A stretch of 64,000 bases of DNA from Acinetobacter baylyi DSM 14961 = CIP 107474 (GCF_000368685.1 NZ_KB849631.1:1-64000); one strand, 5' to 3'. Positions 17,924 to 26,773 are shown, counted from the first letter of the stretch. The notes: a model not told the origin generated them from the sequence alone. Translations and numbers: made by a program.

Positions 17924-18566
17924 AACTTATCTCTTGTTTGTTCTCGATCTGATCACGAATCTTTTGTAGGCGATGAAATGCGTCTGCTAAGGAATGTGAG
18001 GAATGCTTCATCATATGCAGCATGGCCTGATCCTGCTGTATAGGTGTTAACCAAAGCATTGCATCAAGATCAGCTTGGGTAAGCTGCCATTGCCAAGGCG
18101 CAATTTGTGTTCCCCACGCAGATAACACCTGTTGTATGTCTGTCAAATCACCCTGTAAATGCACAGAGCCAGCATAGTGGTGATATGAACTAGACTGTGG
18201 CATATCAAGAGATTGATTTTCATGTGAATGACCACCAAACCAAATCATGCCATCATGTTCAGCCACCGCATAGGTCGTGCTACATAGCGTGCTGGGTACC
18301 CGTTGCGTAGGTTGGGCGGGAATACGCTGACACTGTCCATGGTCGGCAGAAAACTGCCAACCATGATAGGCACAGATCAAAGATTCTCCATGTACCTCAC
18401 CCAGACTCAAACGAACACTACGATGCGGACAGCGATTTTCCCAGATTTGTACACGGCCCTGTTCAGAACGCCAGATCACCACTTCGATATCCTGCACGAA
18501 GGCCTGAATCACCTCTTTTGGTTCAAGCAGAACCGAAGGTAAAATGGGAATCCACTGCTGTATCAT
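17916..18566 (-). CDS. stand-alone Rieske [2Fe-2S] protein with helical tail
   Basis: A 216-residue protein. Residues about 5-120 form a complete Rieske domain of the ring-hydroxylase type, with cluster ligands Cys46-x-His48 (CPHR) and Cys65-x2-His68 (CAYHGW), ending in MIWFGGH. The remaining 95 residues contain no iron-site motif and appear helical; they may dock on the partner. It is too short to be a full oxygenase (usually 330-450 residues). Its stop overlaps the start of the Rieske-less oxygenase gene by 8 bp. I read the pair as one oxygenase split over two polypeptides. No reductase is encoded in the window. It starts 33 bp after the BMP-binding-protein stop. Confidence 0.82.
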   Translation of the reverse strand: MIQQWIPILPSVLLEPKEVIQAFVQDIEVVIWRSEQGRVQIWENRCPHRSVRLSLGEVHGESLICAYHGWQFSADHGQCQRIPAQPTQRVPSTLCSTTYAVAEHDGMIWFGGHSHENQSLDMPQSSSYHHYAGSVHLQGDLTDIQQVLSAWGTQIAPWQWQLTQADLDAMLWLTPIQQDQAMLHMMKHSSHSLADAFHRLQKIRDQIENKQEISYV

Positions 18567-18599
18567 GGCAATTCACTCCAAATCATATGCTCGCTTCAT

Positions 18600-19781
18600 T
18601 TACTTCGGTAAAGCACCTTGTACGCCTTGTACATAGAAGTTCATTTTGTCGAGTTGTGCTTCGGTATATACCGCCCCTGCCTTCACAAACTGCTGACCAG
18701 CTTGATTATAAAGTGGTCCTGCAAATGGATTGAGCTTGCCCGATTTCATCGCATCACGACGCTCAAGTACCAATTTCTTGGCATCTGCAGATACAGCAGA
18801 ACCAATATTTTCAACATTTACCGCACCCTCTTTAACGCCGTAATAGATCGGTGCATTCGTCCATTTCTTGGCTGCGACATCACGGATCACTTTGTCATAG
18901 ATGGTATCCCAGTGCAGTACTGCGGCTGCCAACTGCGCATTACCACCAAATTTACTCATATCGGAATTCCAGCCAAATGCATAAACGCCTTTTTGTTTGG
19001 CTGCCTGCACTACAGCAGGTGAATCGGTATTTTGCATTAACACATCACAGCCCTGAGAGATCAAAGCCAGTGCAGCATCACGCTCCTTACCTGGGTCAAA
19101 CCAAGAACTGACCCAAACGACCTGGGTGGTAATTTTAGGATTAACACTGCGTGCGCCTAGTGTAAATGCATTGATGTTACGTACCACCTCAGGAATTGGA
19201 TAAGAGCCAACTACCCCAATTTTGCCTGTTTTACTTTGTTTACCTGCCAATACACCCAGTAAATATGCCCCTTGATAGGTGCGAATATTATAATTCCCCA
19301 TATTTTTTGAAGATTTATAGCCCGTCGCATGCATAAATACCGTATTTGGATAAGTCTTTGCGACTTTTTCCATGGCATTCATATAACCAAAAGACGTACC
19401 AAAAATTACCTGATTGCCTTGTTGTGCCAAATTGCGAAATACGCGTTCCGCATCGCCAGTTTCAGGTACATTGGCGACAAAAGAGGTTTTAACCAGACCT
19501 TTAAGATCTTTTTCAGTTCGAATTCGTGCTTGATCATGCGCATAAGTCCAACCATGATCACCAGGTGGTCCAATATAGACAAAAGCGGCCTTTAAAGGCT
19601 CGGCTGCTACGGCATAACTGGTAATCCCAACACTTGCTACAGACAACGCCGTCGCAGCTAAAAGCCCATGTGTCGCCGTACTCATGGCCTGATGTTTAAT
19701 CTTAGAAAAAAGCTTTGCTAAGAAGCTTTTTTCAGCTTGTAGATCGTTGATCTTGTAATGGTTATTTTTTGAAGCAAACAT
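18600..19781 (-). CDS. BMP family ABC transporter substrate-binding protein
   Basis: A 393-residue exported binding protein. An unusually long N-terminus ends in a signal peptide around residues 30-60 (cleavage near AVAA-EPL). An internal ATG at about residue 33 would give a more normal signal sequence and may be the true start. The mature part begins AAFVYIGPPGDHGWTYAHD, typical of the BMP (PnrA/Med-like) family that binds nucleosides or purines. No lipobox is present. It is the first gene of the Rieske/GST block and would partner with the permeases and ATPase encoded about 6-10 kb further on. A sigma-54 promoter match lies about 85 bp upstream. Confidence 0.88.
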   Translation of the reverse strand: MFASKNNHYKINDLQAEKSFLAKLFSKIKHQAMSTATHGLLAATALSVASVGITSYAVAAEPLKAAFVYIGPPGDHGWTYAHDQARIRTEKDLKGLVKTSFVANVPETGDAERVFRNLAQQGNQVIFGTSFGYMNAMEKVAKTYPNTVFMHATGYKSSKNMGNYNIRTYQGAYLLGVLAGKQSKTGKIGVVGSYPIPEVVRNINAFTLGARSVNPKITTQVVWVSSWFDPGKERDAALALISQGCDVLMQNTDSPAVVQAAKQKGVYAFGWNSDMSKFGGNAQLAAAVLHWDTIYDKVIRDVAAKKWTNAPIYYGVKEGAVNVENIGSAVSADAKKLVLERRDAMKSGKLNPFAGPLYNQAGQQFVKAGAVYTEAQLDKMNFYVQGVQGALPK

Positions 19782-19863
19782 AGAACCTACCCAAATTCGT
19801 TATGATTGAAATATGCGGCTGGACACGACTGATATATGCCACTCCTCACGTCTATAGTTCAAA

Positions 19864-19881
19864 ATGCAACCTTCAAGCCAA
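19864..19881 (-). promoter_or_regulatory. sigma-54 promoter match upstream of BMP/Rieske operon
   Basis: On the minus strand TTGGCTTGAAGGTTGCAT has TGGC and TTGCA elements with the GG and GC exactly 10 bases apart, an excellent match to the RpoN consensus. The predicted start is near 19854. The rest of the gap (19882-20198) is AT-rich and holds no gene. It contains TGCACCAT at about 20096-20103, which could be half of an NtrC-type site, and a CTAGATCG/CGATCTAG hairpin at 20158-20182 past the EamA stop. Confidence 0.6.
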
Positions 19882-20198
19882 ATAAAATTCGGATAAAACA
19901 ATCTATACTTTTCAAATAATGGTTATCTAAAAATCAGAATATAAACTCACACTATACGTTTAAGCTTTTTATTTTTATAAGTAGCGGTTTAATTAATACT
20001 TATATATTTCATTGCCTTATGTTTTTATTAAGTAACACAGCCAAGTTCAATTGATGATGAGTTAGAAACTTTACGGCGATTAGAATATGACCTTATGCAC
20101 CATAACAATACCCTCATCTTGCTATAAAAATGCAGTAAGCGGAGCAATGAAGCAAAGCTAGATCGCCTATAACAACGATCTAGTCAATCATAAATAGA

Positions 20199-21110
20199 CT
20201 ATGGAGCTTGCTGTGAGATCACTCTTGCTGCTTTCTTTTGCGCCATAATGATACCCAGTAAAATCATGATTCCACCAATGCTATGCTCAATGGTCCATTG
20301 TTCGGCTAGCCATAAACTTGCAATGATGGCAGTAAACACGGGAACCAGATTCATAAAAATACTGGTTCGGTTGGGTCCAATTTGCTGGACTGCAAGCATC
20401 CACAATAACGGTGCAACCAATGAAGGAAATATACCCGCATAGAACAAACTTGGTGCATTTTGAGCATTGATGGGATCAAGCCCAAAATATAATAAAAATG
20501 GAATATGGTAGATCAGTGCAAATCCAATCTGAACATATAAGCTAATCAATAGTGGAATTTGAAGCTGCCATTTTTTCAGAAACACACCATAAAATGCGTA
20601 GAAGAATACCGCGACCATCATGAGCAAATCGCCCCAATGCCCCCCCATCTGTGCCAGTTGAGAAAGGTCGCCTTTACTCAAAATATATAGCAGACCAAAA
20701 AATGAAATTGCGCTGCCCAAAATCGCAAATAGATTGGGGATCTCTTTCAAAATTAGCATGGAAACAAAGATCGTAAATACAGGAATAAAGGCATTCACAA
20801 TGCCCATATTGGTTGCGGTGGTATAATGGGCTGCGGTGTAAGCCAAGCCTTGATAAAGCACCATACCAAAGGCACTCAATATCGCCAATTGTCCCATATG
20901 CTGACGTACAAGATGACGCTTGCGCCATACAGATTTGAGCATAAATGGTGTCAATACAATAAAAGCAATCAACCATCGGTAGAAACTGATACTTGCAGGC
21001 GAAATCAGGTCAACCGCATAACGTGTCACCGCAATATTCAATGACCAGATCAATACTGCAATCACGGGAAGCAAAAACGCCCACCCATGTACTTTTGTCG
21101 TCTGATTCAT
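20199..21110 (-). CDS. EamA/DMT family transporter
   Basis: A 303-residue inner-membrane protein with ten hydrophobic segments forming two EamA repeats (about 12-140 and 155-295). The repeat motifs are visible, for example the conserved Pro-rich PVFTIFVSMLILKE and PVFTAIIASLWLAEQ at the ends of each half. Such drug/metabolite transporters mostly export amino acids or metabolites; the substrate here cannot be told. A CTAGATCG/CGATCTAG hairpin (20158-20182) follows the stop. It is transcribed apart from its neighbours. Confidence 0.88.
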   Translation of the reverse strand: MNQTTKVHGWAFLLPVIAVLIWSLNIAVTRYAVDLISPASISFYRWLIAFIVLTPFMLKSVWRKRHLVRQHMGQLAILSAFGMVLYQGLAYTAAHYTTATNMGIVNAFIPVFTIFVSMLILKEIPNLFAILGSAISFFGLLYILSKGDLSQLAQMGGHWGDLLMMVAVFFYAFYGVFLKKWQLQIPLLISLYVQIGFALIYHIPFLLYFGLDPINAQNAPSLFYAGIFPSLVAPLLWMLAVQQIGPNRTSIFMNLVPVFTAIIASLWLAEQWTIEHSIGGIMILLGIIMAQKKAARVISQQAP

Positions 21111-21187
21111 ATATTACTTCCGCTACAGCCTAGATCATTAAATTGTGCTCAATGACGGTTGAAATTAAAATATCGTATTTCGGACAT

Positions 21188-21862
21188 TTATATCGTAGTC
21201 TCGCCATGTGTATCTACAAATAAAGACCAAGCACGCATTGCATGCTCAACCACCTTGGTCAATTGCGCAAGTGAGGCACCATCACGTGCTTGCATGGTCA
21301 ACCCCTGTATCACCGTACAATAAAAATCGGTCATGGCTTCAAGTGGTATATGTTCTGGCAGGTCACCTTCCGATATTCCCTTTTGTAGACGCTGCATCAA
21401 TTTTTCTTTGGTCTTGAGGCGTTTGGCCAATAAATTCTGCTGCACATCCTGCGTTGATTCTGAACAGTTCATGGTAGCAACGACCAGCATACATCCTGAG
21501 GGTTTATTGGGCTGAAGCAGGCGATTCAGATTGTCATACATATAAAGTTCGAACGCGATTCTGGCGGTTTTCGCCTGCTCAAACATCCGATCTATAGGGC
21601 AAGCTTCATGCGCCAGATAATAATCAATGCTTTTATAAAATAACGTCGCTTTATCACCAAACGTACTGTATAAGCTGGGCGCTGTGATACCGAGTAGCTG
21701 GGTCAGGTCATTAATAGACGTTGCCTCATAACCATGTTCCCAAAACAATAACATTGCCTGTTCAAGTGCAGCTTGTTCATCAAAACATTTTGGACGGCCA
21801 CGTTTCTTCTTCACTGCCTGCTCTGGACTGTTTTGTTCAGCACAATTTGCTACATCTGTCAT
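21188..21862 (-). CDS. TetR/AcrR family regulator
   Basis: About 224 residues starting at ATG 21862; the longer frame needs a GTG and adds a hydrophobic decapeptide. A basic KKKRGRPKCFDEQAAL stretch leads into a TetR helix-turn-helix (about 35-65, SINDLTQLLGITAPSLYSTF). The C-domain is of the TetR_C type seen in regulators of efflux or oxidoreductase genes. It is divergent from the MFS gene (22009-23223), and two copies of a 14-bp motif lie in the shared gap, so it probably represses both. The ligand is unknown. Confidence 0.88.
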   Translation of the reverse strand: MTDVANCAEQNSPEQAVKKKRGRPKCFDEQAALEQAMLLFWEHGYEATSINDLTQLLGITAPSLYSTFGDKATLFYKSIDYYLAHEACPIDRMFEQAKTARIAFELYMYDNLNRLLQPNKPSGCMLVVATMNCSESTQDVQQNLLAKRLKTKEKLMQRLQKGISEGDLPEHIPLEAMTDFYCTVIQGLTMQARDGASLAQLTKVVEHAMRAWSLFVDTHGETTI

Positions 21863-21881
21863 AAAGACCACATATATTTTT

Positions 21882-21953
21882 ATAACAATCACTATTAAAT
21901 TACTTGACGCAGTTTAAATGTTCAACTATTTTTATTTTCATAGTGATCATTAT
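21882..21953. promoter_or_regulatory. paired TetR operator motifs
   Basis: ATAGTGATCATTAT at 21940-21953 (plus) and ATAGTGATTGTTAT at 21882-21895 (minus) match at 12 of 14 bases in inverted orientation. Each lies close to one of the two divergent genes. The plus-strand copy is itself nearly palindromic around TGATCA. Binding by the adjacent TetR protein is inferred. Confidence 0.5.
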
Positions 21954-22008
21954 TAAATTAAAACACGCTCTCATCTATTCGTCATCTCTCTTTATCAGGA
22001 TTAGAATC

Positions 22009-23223
22009 ATGGAAACAATGAATCTTTCTGAGGCTCAGCCCGTTCGCCCCAGTCAAGGCAGCTGGTTTGCCATTCTTGCCGTTTCAATTGCTGCATTTGC
22101 ACTGGTCACCAGTGAATTCTTACCTATTGGTGTACTGAATGATGTCGCCAATGATCTGAAAATCTCTGTAGGAACAGCAGGCCTGATTATTACCTTGCCA
22201 GGTGTAATGGCCGCACTTGCCGCTCCTCTGCTTCCTGTCGCCTTTAAACAACTTGATCGCCGCTATGTCTTATTGTTTTTAACCGCCGTGATGGTCATTG
22301 CCAATGCGATTACTGCTTTTGCCAGTGATTTTACTCTTCTACTGATTAGTCGCATGATCTTGGGTATTTCAATTGGTGGCTTCTGGGCAACGGCGATTGC
22401 TTTAAGTGGCAAGCTTGCACCTGTACATTTACCTATCGCCAAAGCCACAGCAGTTGTGATGGCTGGTGTCACTTTCGCAACGGTACTTGGTGTACCAATA
22501 GGTACATGGTTAAGTGAGTTCTATGGATGGCGCAGTGCCTTTGGTATTACGGCTATCATTGGGTTTGTGGTGTTTCTGCTACAGCTTCGCTATTTGCCAA
22601 AACTGATTCCAGAATCCTCAATTCGATTACACGATTTACCTGCGCTGTTACGTGTACCCAAAGCACGAAGTGGCATGCTGATTATTTTATTGATCGGGCT
22701 GGCACATTTTTGTGCGTATAGTTATCTGGCACCTTTTTTCAAAAATGTGGCCGGATTTAATGGTACGACCATTAGCAGTCTGTTATTGCTGTATGGTATT
22801 GCAGGTATCTTTGGAAACGCATTCGCAGGTTATAGTGGTAATTTCAATATTCGTTATACACTGGCATTTGTCGGCTTGTGTTTTGCAGTGGTCTTCTTTA
22901 GCTTTCCAGTCTTTGCTGTTCACGAGGCAGGTGCTATTGTACTCACCGCTTTATGGGGGTTTGCCTTCGGAGCCTTCCCAACATCGGCCAATATCTGGAT
23001 GTTTGTACATGCACCTCAGGCTGTTGAAAAAGGAATGCCATTATTTGTAGGACTGTTTCAAGTCATGATTGCGACAGGCTCATTGCTCGGGGGCTATATC
23101 GTCGATCATTTCAATGAAAACATTTTAATTTACGGTGTGCTGAATTTTATTATACTGGCGTTGATTAGTGTTTTTACGCTGGCAAAAGGTTTAAATAATC
23201 CTAAGCTTACTTGTGAATCATAA
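22009..23223 (+). CDS. MFS transporter, DHA1 family
   Basis: A 404-residue protein with twelve hydrophobic segments. ATG 22009 is chosen because CAGGA lies about 10 bases before it and the family start fits; the longer frame begins in the operator region. The N-terminal half has TSEFLPIGVLNDVANDL and RMILGISIGGFWATAIALSG, typical of the AraJ/YdhP-like DHA1 exporters of sugars, purine analogues or drugs. It is divergent from a TetR regulator and is followed 18 bp later by an AraC-type regulator, which may also control it. Confidence 0.88.
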   Translation: METMNLSEAQPVRPSQGSWFAILAVSIAAFALVTSEFLPIGVLNDVANDLKISVGTAGLIITLPGVMAALAAPLLPVAFKQLDRRYVLLFLTAVMVIANAITAFASDFTLLLISRMILGISIGGFWATAIALSGKLAPVHLPIAKATAVVMAGVTFATVLGVPIGTWLSEFYGWRSAFGITAIIGFVVFLLQLRYLPKLIPESSIRLHDLPALLRVPKARSGMLIILLIGLAHFCAYSYLAPFFKNVAGFNGTTISSLLLLYGIAGIFGNAFAGYSGNFNIRYTLAFVGLCFAVVFFSFPVFAVHEAGAIVLTALWGFAFGAFPTSANIWMFVHAPQAVEKGMPLFVGLFQVMIATGSLLGGYIVDHFNENILIYGVLNFIILALISVFTLAKGLNNPKLTCES

Positions 23224-23241
23224 TTTATCCTCGTATCCAAT

Positions 23242-24021
23242 ATGACCATGATCTCTCCCATAAAGATGAATATGCCAACTGATGATCTGACTCGGTTAAT
23301 TGAGCTTCATGAGTTCTTTTTCCATCCTCATGATCGCGTTCAGCCACATTCTTCATTATGGGGAGATTTTAATTTTAGTCTAAACGGCATTTTACAGATT
23401 CAGGTTGATGATTCGACTTATCTGGCACCACCCAATTATGGATTATGGCTTCCTCCCAAGACCAGCCATTACTGTGTCAGCATAGATCAGGTCACTCATT
23501 TTGTTTGTATCCGTCTACATCCCAAGTTATGTCAGCTTTTTAGCGCTAATCCCAAAACTTTAGAAATTCGTCCTTTTTTTCATGCACTGGTTAAGGAACT
23601 ACTTGATCAATCCAGCCGAACTGACCAGGTCACTTATCATCATCTGCTACAAGTGCTTTTTGATCAGATGCAGCAGGCCAGATGTTATGACCACTACCTT
23701 CCCTACACTTTACATGCTGTGTTAAAACCTGTTCTGCTTGATTTATCCAATGCCACGCTTTTTCATCTGAGCCTACAGCAGATATTGGCAAAATCTGATA
23801 TCAGTGAACGTCATGCACTACGACTCGGCCAACAAGAGTTGAATATGACACTTTCGGAATGGCGCAATCGTGCCAAAATCGTGCACGCGATTGCACAGAT
23901 CAGGCAGGGACTTTCAATTAAAAGAATTGCACTGGAACTGGGCTATCAGCATAGCTCTAGCTTTATTGAATTTTTTAAACGATATACAGGACAAACGCCG
24001 TTACAACTCAAAGACAGCTAA
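23242..24021 (+). CDS. AraC family transcriptional regulator (cupin-containing)
   Basis: A 259-residue regulator. The N-terminal cupin region (about 25-95) has the pattern PHSSLWGDFNFSLNGILQIQ and LAPPNYGLWLPPKTSHYC, close to the AraC_binding_2/cupin type. The C-terminal double helix-turn-helix (about 160-257) ends with IALELGYQHSSSFIEFFKRY and TGQTPLQLK, the AraC signature. It follows the MFS gene by 18 bp on the same strand and is probably co-transcribed with it. The inducer is unknown. Confidence 0.88.
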   Translation: MTMISPIKMNMPTDDLTRLIELHEFFFHPHDRVQPHSSLWGDFNFSLNGILQIQVDDSTYLAPPNYGLWLPPKTSHYCVSIDQVTHFVCIRLHPKLCQLFSANPKTLEIRPFFHALVKELLDQSSRTDQVTYHHLLQVLFDQMQQARCYDHYLPYTLHAVLKPVLLDLSNATLFHLSLQQILAKSDISERHALRLGQQELNMTLSEWRNRAKIVHAIAQIRQGLSIKRIALELGYQHSSSFIEFFKRYTGQTPLQLKDS

Positions 24022-24156
24022 ATACTGTAGTCCTGATAATTTGAGAATATGTTATACATAGCCAGGATTTAGGCCTGTGTCCAATCGAGACAAAAGCCTT
24101 CACTTGATGAAAAATAATTTTTTTAATTACACTCCACTTAACACGAAGGATCGCTC

Positions 24157-24702
24157 ATGAGCCAATCTATTTATCATATTCCTGTACAGACCATCTCTGG
24201 TCAAGACACGTCATTAGACACCTATCGAGGCAAGGTGCTTCTTATTGTCAATGTTGCTTCAAAATGTGGTTTGACACCCCAGTATGAAGGTCTGGAAAAA
24301 CTTTATCAGGATAAACAACAACAAGGTTTGGAAATTTTAGGATTCCCAGCCAATAACTTTTTAGAACAAGAGCCAGGCTCAAATGATGAAATCCAGCAAT
24401 TTTGCTCTTTGACTTATGATGTGCATTTTCCGCTATTTGGCAAAATTTCGGTGGCAGGTGAAGATAAACACCCGCTTTATCAAACACTCATTGAAGCACA
24501 GCCAGAACGTATTGGCGAAGGCCCTTGGTGGAAAGATCTGGTCGATTATGGTTTGACACCTAACCCAAAACCAGAAGTTTTATGGAACTTCGAAAAATTT
24601 CTAATCAATAAAAATGGGGAAGTCGTTGCGCGTTTTGCTCCAGACATTACTGCTGATGACCCACGTTTGGTCGATGCAATTAATGCGGAACTTGCCAAAT
24701 AA
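24157..24702 (+). CDS. glutathione peroxidase (thiol-based)
   Basis: A 181-residue peroxidase that reduces hydroperoxides. The active-site Cys is in NVASKCGLTPQYEGL (Cys at about residue 34), the Gln in the NFLEQEPG segment and the Trp-Asn in VLWNFEKFLI, completing the family tetrad. As in most bacteria the catalytic residue is Cys, so thioredoxin may be the true reductant. No signal peptide is seen. An AAGGAT box precedes ATG 24157. A strong 15-bp-stem terminator follows. The gene stands alone. Confidence 0.93.
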   Translation: MSQSIYHIPVQTISGQDTSLDTYRGKVLLIVNVASKCGLTPQYEGLEKLYQDKQQQGLEILGFPANNFLEQEPGSNDEIQQFCSLTYDVHFPLFGKISVAGEDKHPLYQTLIEAQPERIGEGPWWKDLVDYGLTPNPKPEVLWNFEKFLINKNGEVVARFAPDITADDPRLVDAINAELAK

Positions 24703-24710
24703 GATATTTT

Positions 24711-24742
24711 AAACATGTGCATGATCTATCATGCACATGTTT
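24711..24742 (+). terminator. terminator of the glutathione peroxidase gene
   Basis: A perfect 15-bp inverted repeat (24711-24725 and 24728-24742), with its arms running AAACATGTGCATGAT, has a 2-base centre and ends in TTT, 9 bases past the stop. Confidence 0.7.
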
Positions 24743-24893
24743 TATGTCTGGTCTACAGCAATATTTTTACAACATGAACTTCATATTGCTTCAATCTCAT
24801 CATGCTTTAATTTATCGTCTTCATGATAGTCATATATTTATATTCTAAATAAATATTCCATTTTCATCCTATTTATGCCTGAAAAGAATCACT

Positions 24894-25481
24894 ATGTTGC
24901 CTTTTATATCTCGTACTGGACTTATTTTATTGCTATATAGCAGCGCAATATTTTTGGCGGGTTGTGAACAAGCACCAGACCTTGATTCATCTGAGAAAAA
25001 TCAGACAGAAGGCCGTGAGCAATCTGATGATGTGTTGGCATCGGCATCAAGTGCTGAATCTAAAACACCACAAAGCAACTGGTTTTATGTGATCCGGGAC
25101 ATAGCTGATCTACAGTTAAAAGTAGGTGAAGATATACAAAAGCTACAACAGACCCAAACACAACTTGAAAATGCTTTAGCACAACGAGATACAGACACAC
25201 TTCAACAAACCGTTGAAACATTTAAAACGCAGCTCACTACTTTTAATAATGGATTACATGAGCTTAAGCTTAAGAGTCCAGAGATTGAAAATCTGCGTCA
25301 AAAACTCATTGCAACCAATCAACAAATCTTGGACAGTGATGTATTGCAGCATCAACTGAATCTGAAAAAAGAAGACATCGTTGCTCTGCAAAAGCAACTT
25401 AGCAATTTACATGCCGATATATTGAAACTGGCTGCTATGCTGCTCAACCCTTCGTCAGAAAAATCAAGCACGTCGTCATAG
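24894..25481 (+). CDS. putative coiled-coil lipoprotein
   Basis: This 195-residue protein has a lipoprotein signal (hydrophobic 9-22, lipobox LAGC with Cys at about 24). The mature part has a polar, Ser/Glu-rich linker (25-60) followed by about 120 residues that are highly helical and rich in Gln, Leu and Lys, suggesting a coiled coil. No known domain is recognised. It is probably anchored to the inner or outer membrane on the periplasmic side. Its stop is convergent with the mutarotase gene 18 bp away. Confidence 0.7.
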   Translation: MLPFISRTGLILLLYSSAIFLAGCEQAPDLDSSEKNQTEGREQSDDVLASASSAESKTPQSNWFYVIRDIADLQLKVGEDIQKLQQTQTQLENALAQRDTDTLQQTVETFKTQLTTFNNGLHELKLKSPEIENLRQKLIATNQQILDSDVLQHQLNLKKEDIVALQKQLSNLHADILKLAAMLLNPSSEKSSTSS

Positions 25482-25499
25482 GCACTTAATTTGAGCCCA

Positions 25500-26384
25500 T
25501 TAAACTGCTGAGATTTCCAAAGTATATTCAACCGACTGACCCGCTTCGAGATACTGCTGCTGTGAAGCAATCTGCCCAGATTCAACACATACAAATTCTC
25601 GCCAGCTTTCAGGTTTTAAGTCAGCTAAACGTGCGGTTTTCTCAATCCAAGGATTCCAGATCACAGCACTCTGAGCATGACTGTTGATCAATAGCGTCGT
25701 CCTATGGTTTGCTCTTAACTGGAAGGAACCTTGGGTCAATGGATAAATCCGGTCGATTTCTTCAGAGAAATGAATGGCTTCTTCATGTTGTATCTTGTGC
25801 CGATGTTGATCCAGTTGATCGATAAACGCTTTGCCTTGCAAACCATACACTGCTGCCTCATCAATTTTGACAGGAAAATAACTGTGCCAGGCAAATCCAT
25901 AGTGAATCTGTTTTTCATCGAGATTGACTAAAGACAAACTCAGCCTAAGCTGTGTACCACATTCGATTTGCATCTGTAAACGAAAAGCGACATCCCAATA
26001 TGCTCTGGTGAGAGCATTGTCTGTCAATTCAAATATAAGTTGATGACCTGATTCTTGTATATCAACCACATCGACCAGTGCCCACTCCAGATTTCTAGCA
26101 AAACCATGTGAAGGGTATGATTTTTCTTCTGCATGTCCACCAAACCAAGGAAAACACAACGGTATGCCACCGCGTATGGCTTTTGCGGGCTGATATGAAT
26201 TGAGTTCGGAAAGCCAGAGTAATGCTTGTGTATAAGACTGATACTTGACATTAAACTCTAGAATTTGTGCACCTTGTAAAGCGATCAAGGCATCACAAAA
26301 TGTATTCGAAATTCGTAGTGCCTTTAAACCGTGTTCCCCTAAATTTTCAATTGTAATACCTGATACTTCTGCAAAATTGATCAT
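25500..26384 (-). CDS. D-hexose-6-phosphate mutarotase (YeaD-like)
   Basis: A 294-residue aldose-1-epimerase-fold protein. The YeaD-type motif RGGIPLCFPWFG followed by SHGFARNLEW (about 72-100) is clear, as is the later FAWHSYFPV segment with a conserved His. Members interconvert anomers of glucose-6-phosphate or related sugars in the cytoplasm. Length is normal. It is followed upstream on the same strand by a small uncharacterised gene (26397-26705) only 12 bp away, so the two are likely co-transcribed. Confidence 0.88.
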   Translation of the reverse strand: MINFAEVSGITIENLGEHGLKALRISNTFCDALIALQGAQILEFNVKYQSYTQALLWLSELNSYQPAKAIRGGIPLCFPWFGGHAEEKSYPSHGFARNLEWALVDVVDIQESGHQLIFELTDNALTRAYWDVAFRLQMQIECGTQLRLSLSLVNLDEKQIHYGFAWHSYFPVKIDEAAVYGLQGKAFIDQLDQHRHKIQHEEAIHFSEEIDRIYPLTQGSFQLRANHRTTLLINSHAQSAVIWNPWIEKTARLADLKPESWREFVCVESGQIASQQQYLEAGQSVEYTLEISAV

Positions 26385-26396
26385 TCAACATGTTCC

Positions 26397-26705
26397 CTAA
26401 ATTGATGAATCTTGCTGTGCTTGCCAAGTCTTAAAGGCTGTCAACATGGCCAATTTTTGTGAATCACTGGCAGCCTGCTGCTCAAGTCGGGTTGCATCTC
26501 CTCGATAAAGCTGTGCAACATATTGATTGGCAAGAATTACAATGCTGTCACGCCCTATGGTTTGATAATCTATAATTTCAGGCTGAGTCAAAACAATATC
26601 CCAACAGGAAACCACAGAGCTTAAATCTACAGCCAAACTCAAATAATATTCTGTTCCGTTTTGATACAACTCCCAAAAGTGGGGTTCAATTTCAATCAGA
26701 TTCAT
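26397..26705 (-). CDS. conserved hypothetical protein (102 residues)
   Basis: A small soluble acidic protein with no recognised domain. The N-terminus (MNLIEIEPHFWELYQNGTEY) suggests an alpha/beta fold, and the C-terminal 40 residues are helical and Gln/Ala-rich. No signal or membrane segment is present. Codon use and the 12-bp gap to the mutarotase suggest a real gene in the same operon. Function is unknown. Confidence 0.65.
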   Translation of the reverse strand: MNLIEIEPHFWELYQNGTEYYLSLAVDLSSVVSCWDIVLTQPEIIDYQTIGRDSIVILANQYVAQLYRGDATRLEQQAASDSQKLAMLTAFKTWQAQQDSSI

Positions 26706-26751
26706 TTTTGCTCAAAACATACTGTCCTTTTTAATTGTTTATAGCATAAAA

Positions 26752-26773
26752 AAGCCATTCAAAAGAATGGCTT
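26752..26773 (-). terminator. terminator of the DUF2846 lipoprotein gene
   Basis: A perfect 9-bp stem AAGCCATTC/GAATGGCTT with an AAAA loop is followed on the minus strand by a T-run (26747-26751). Confidence 0.7.

Noticed and set aside
16416..18566. One oxygenase gene broken by a frameshift
   Set aside because: The Rieske protein and the catalytic protein each have their own N-terminal domain region, separate starts and a short overlap. Joining them would give two Rieske-like segments, so they are two genes.
19782..20198. Purine riboswitch ahead of the BMP gene
   Set aside because: I see no conserved three-way-junction pattern; a sigma-54 promoter explains the region better.
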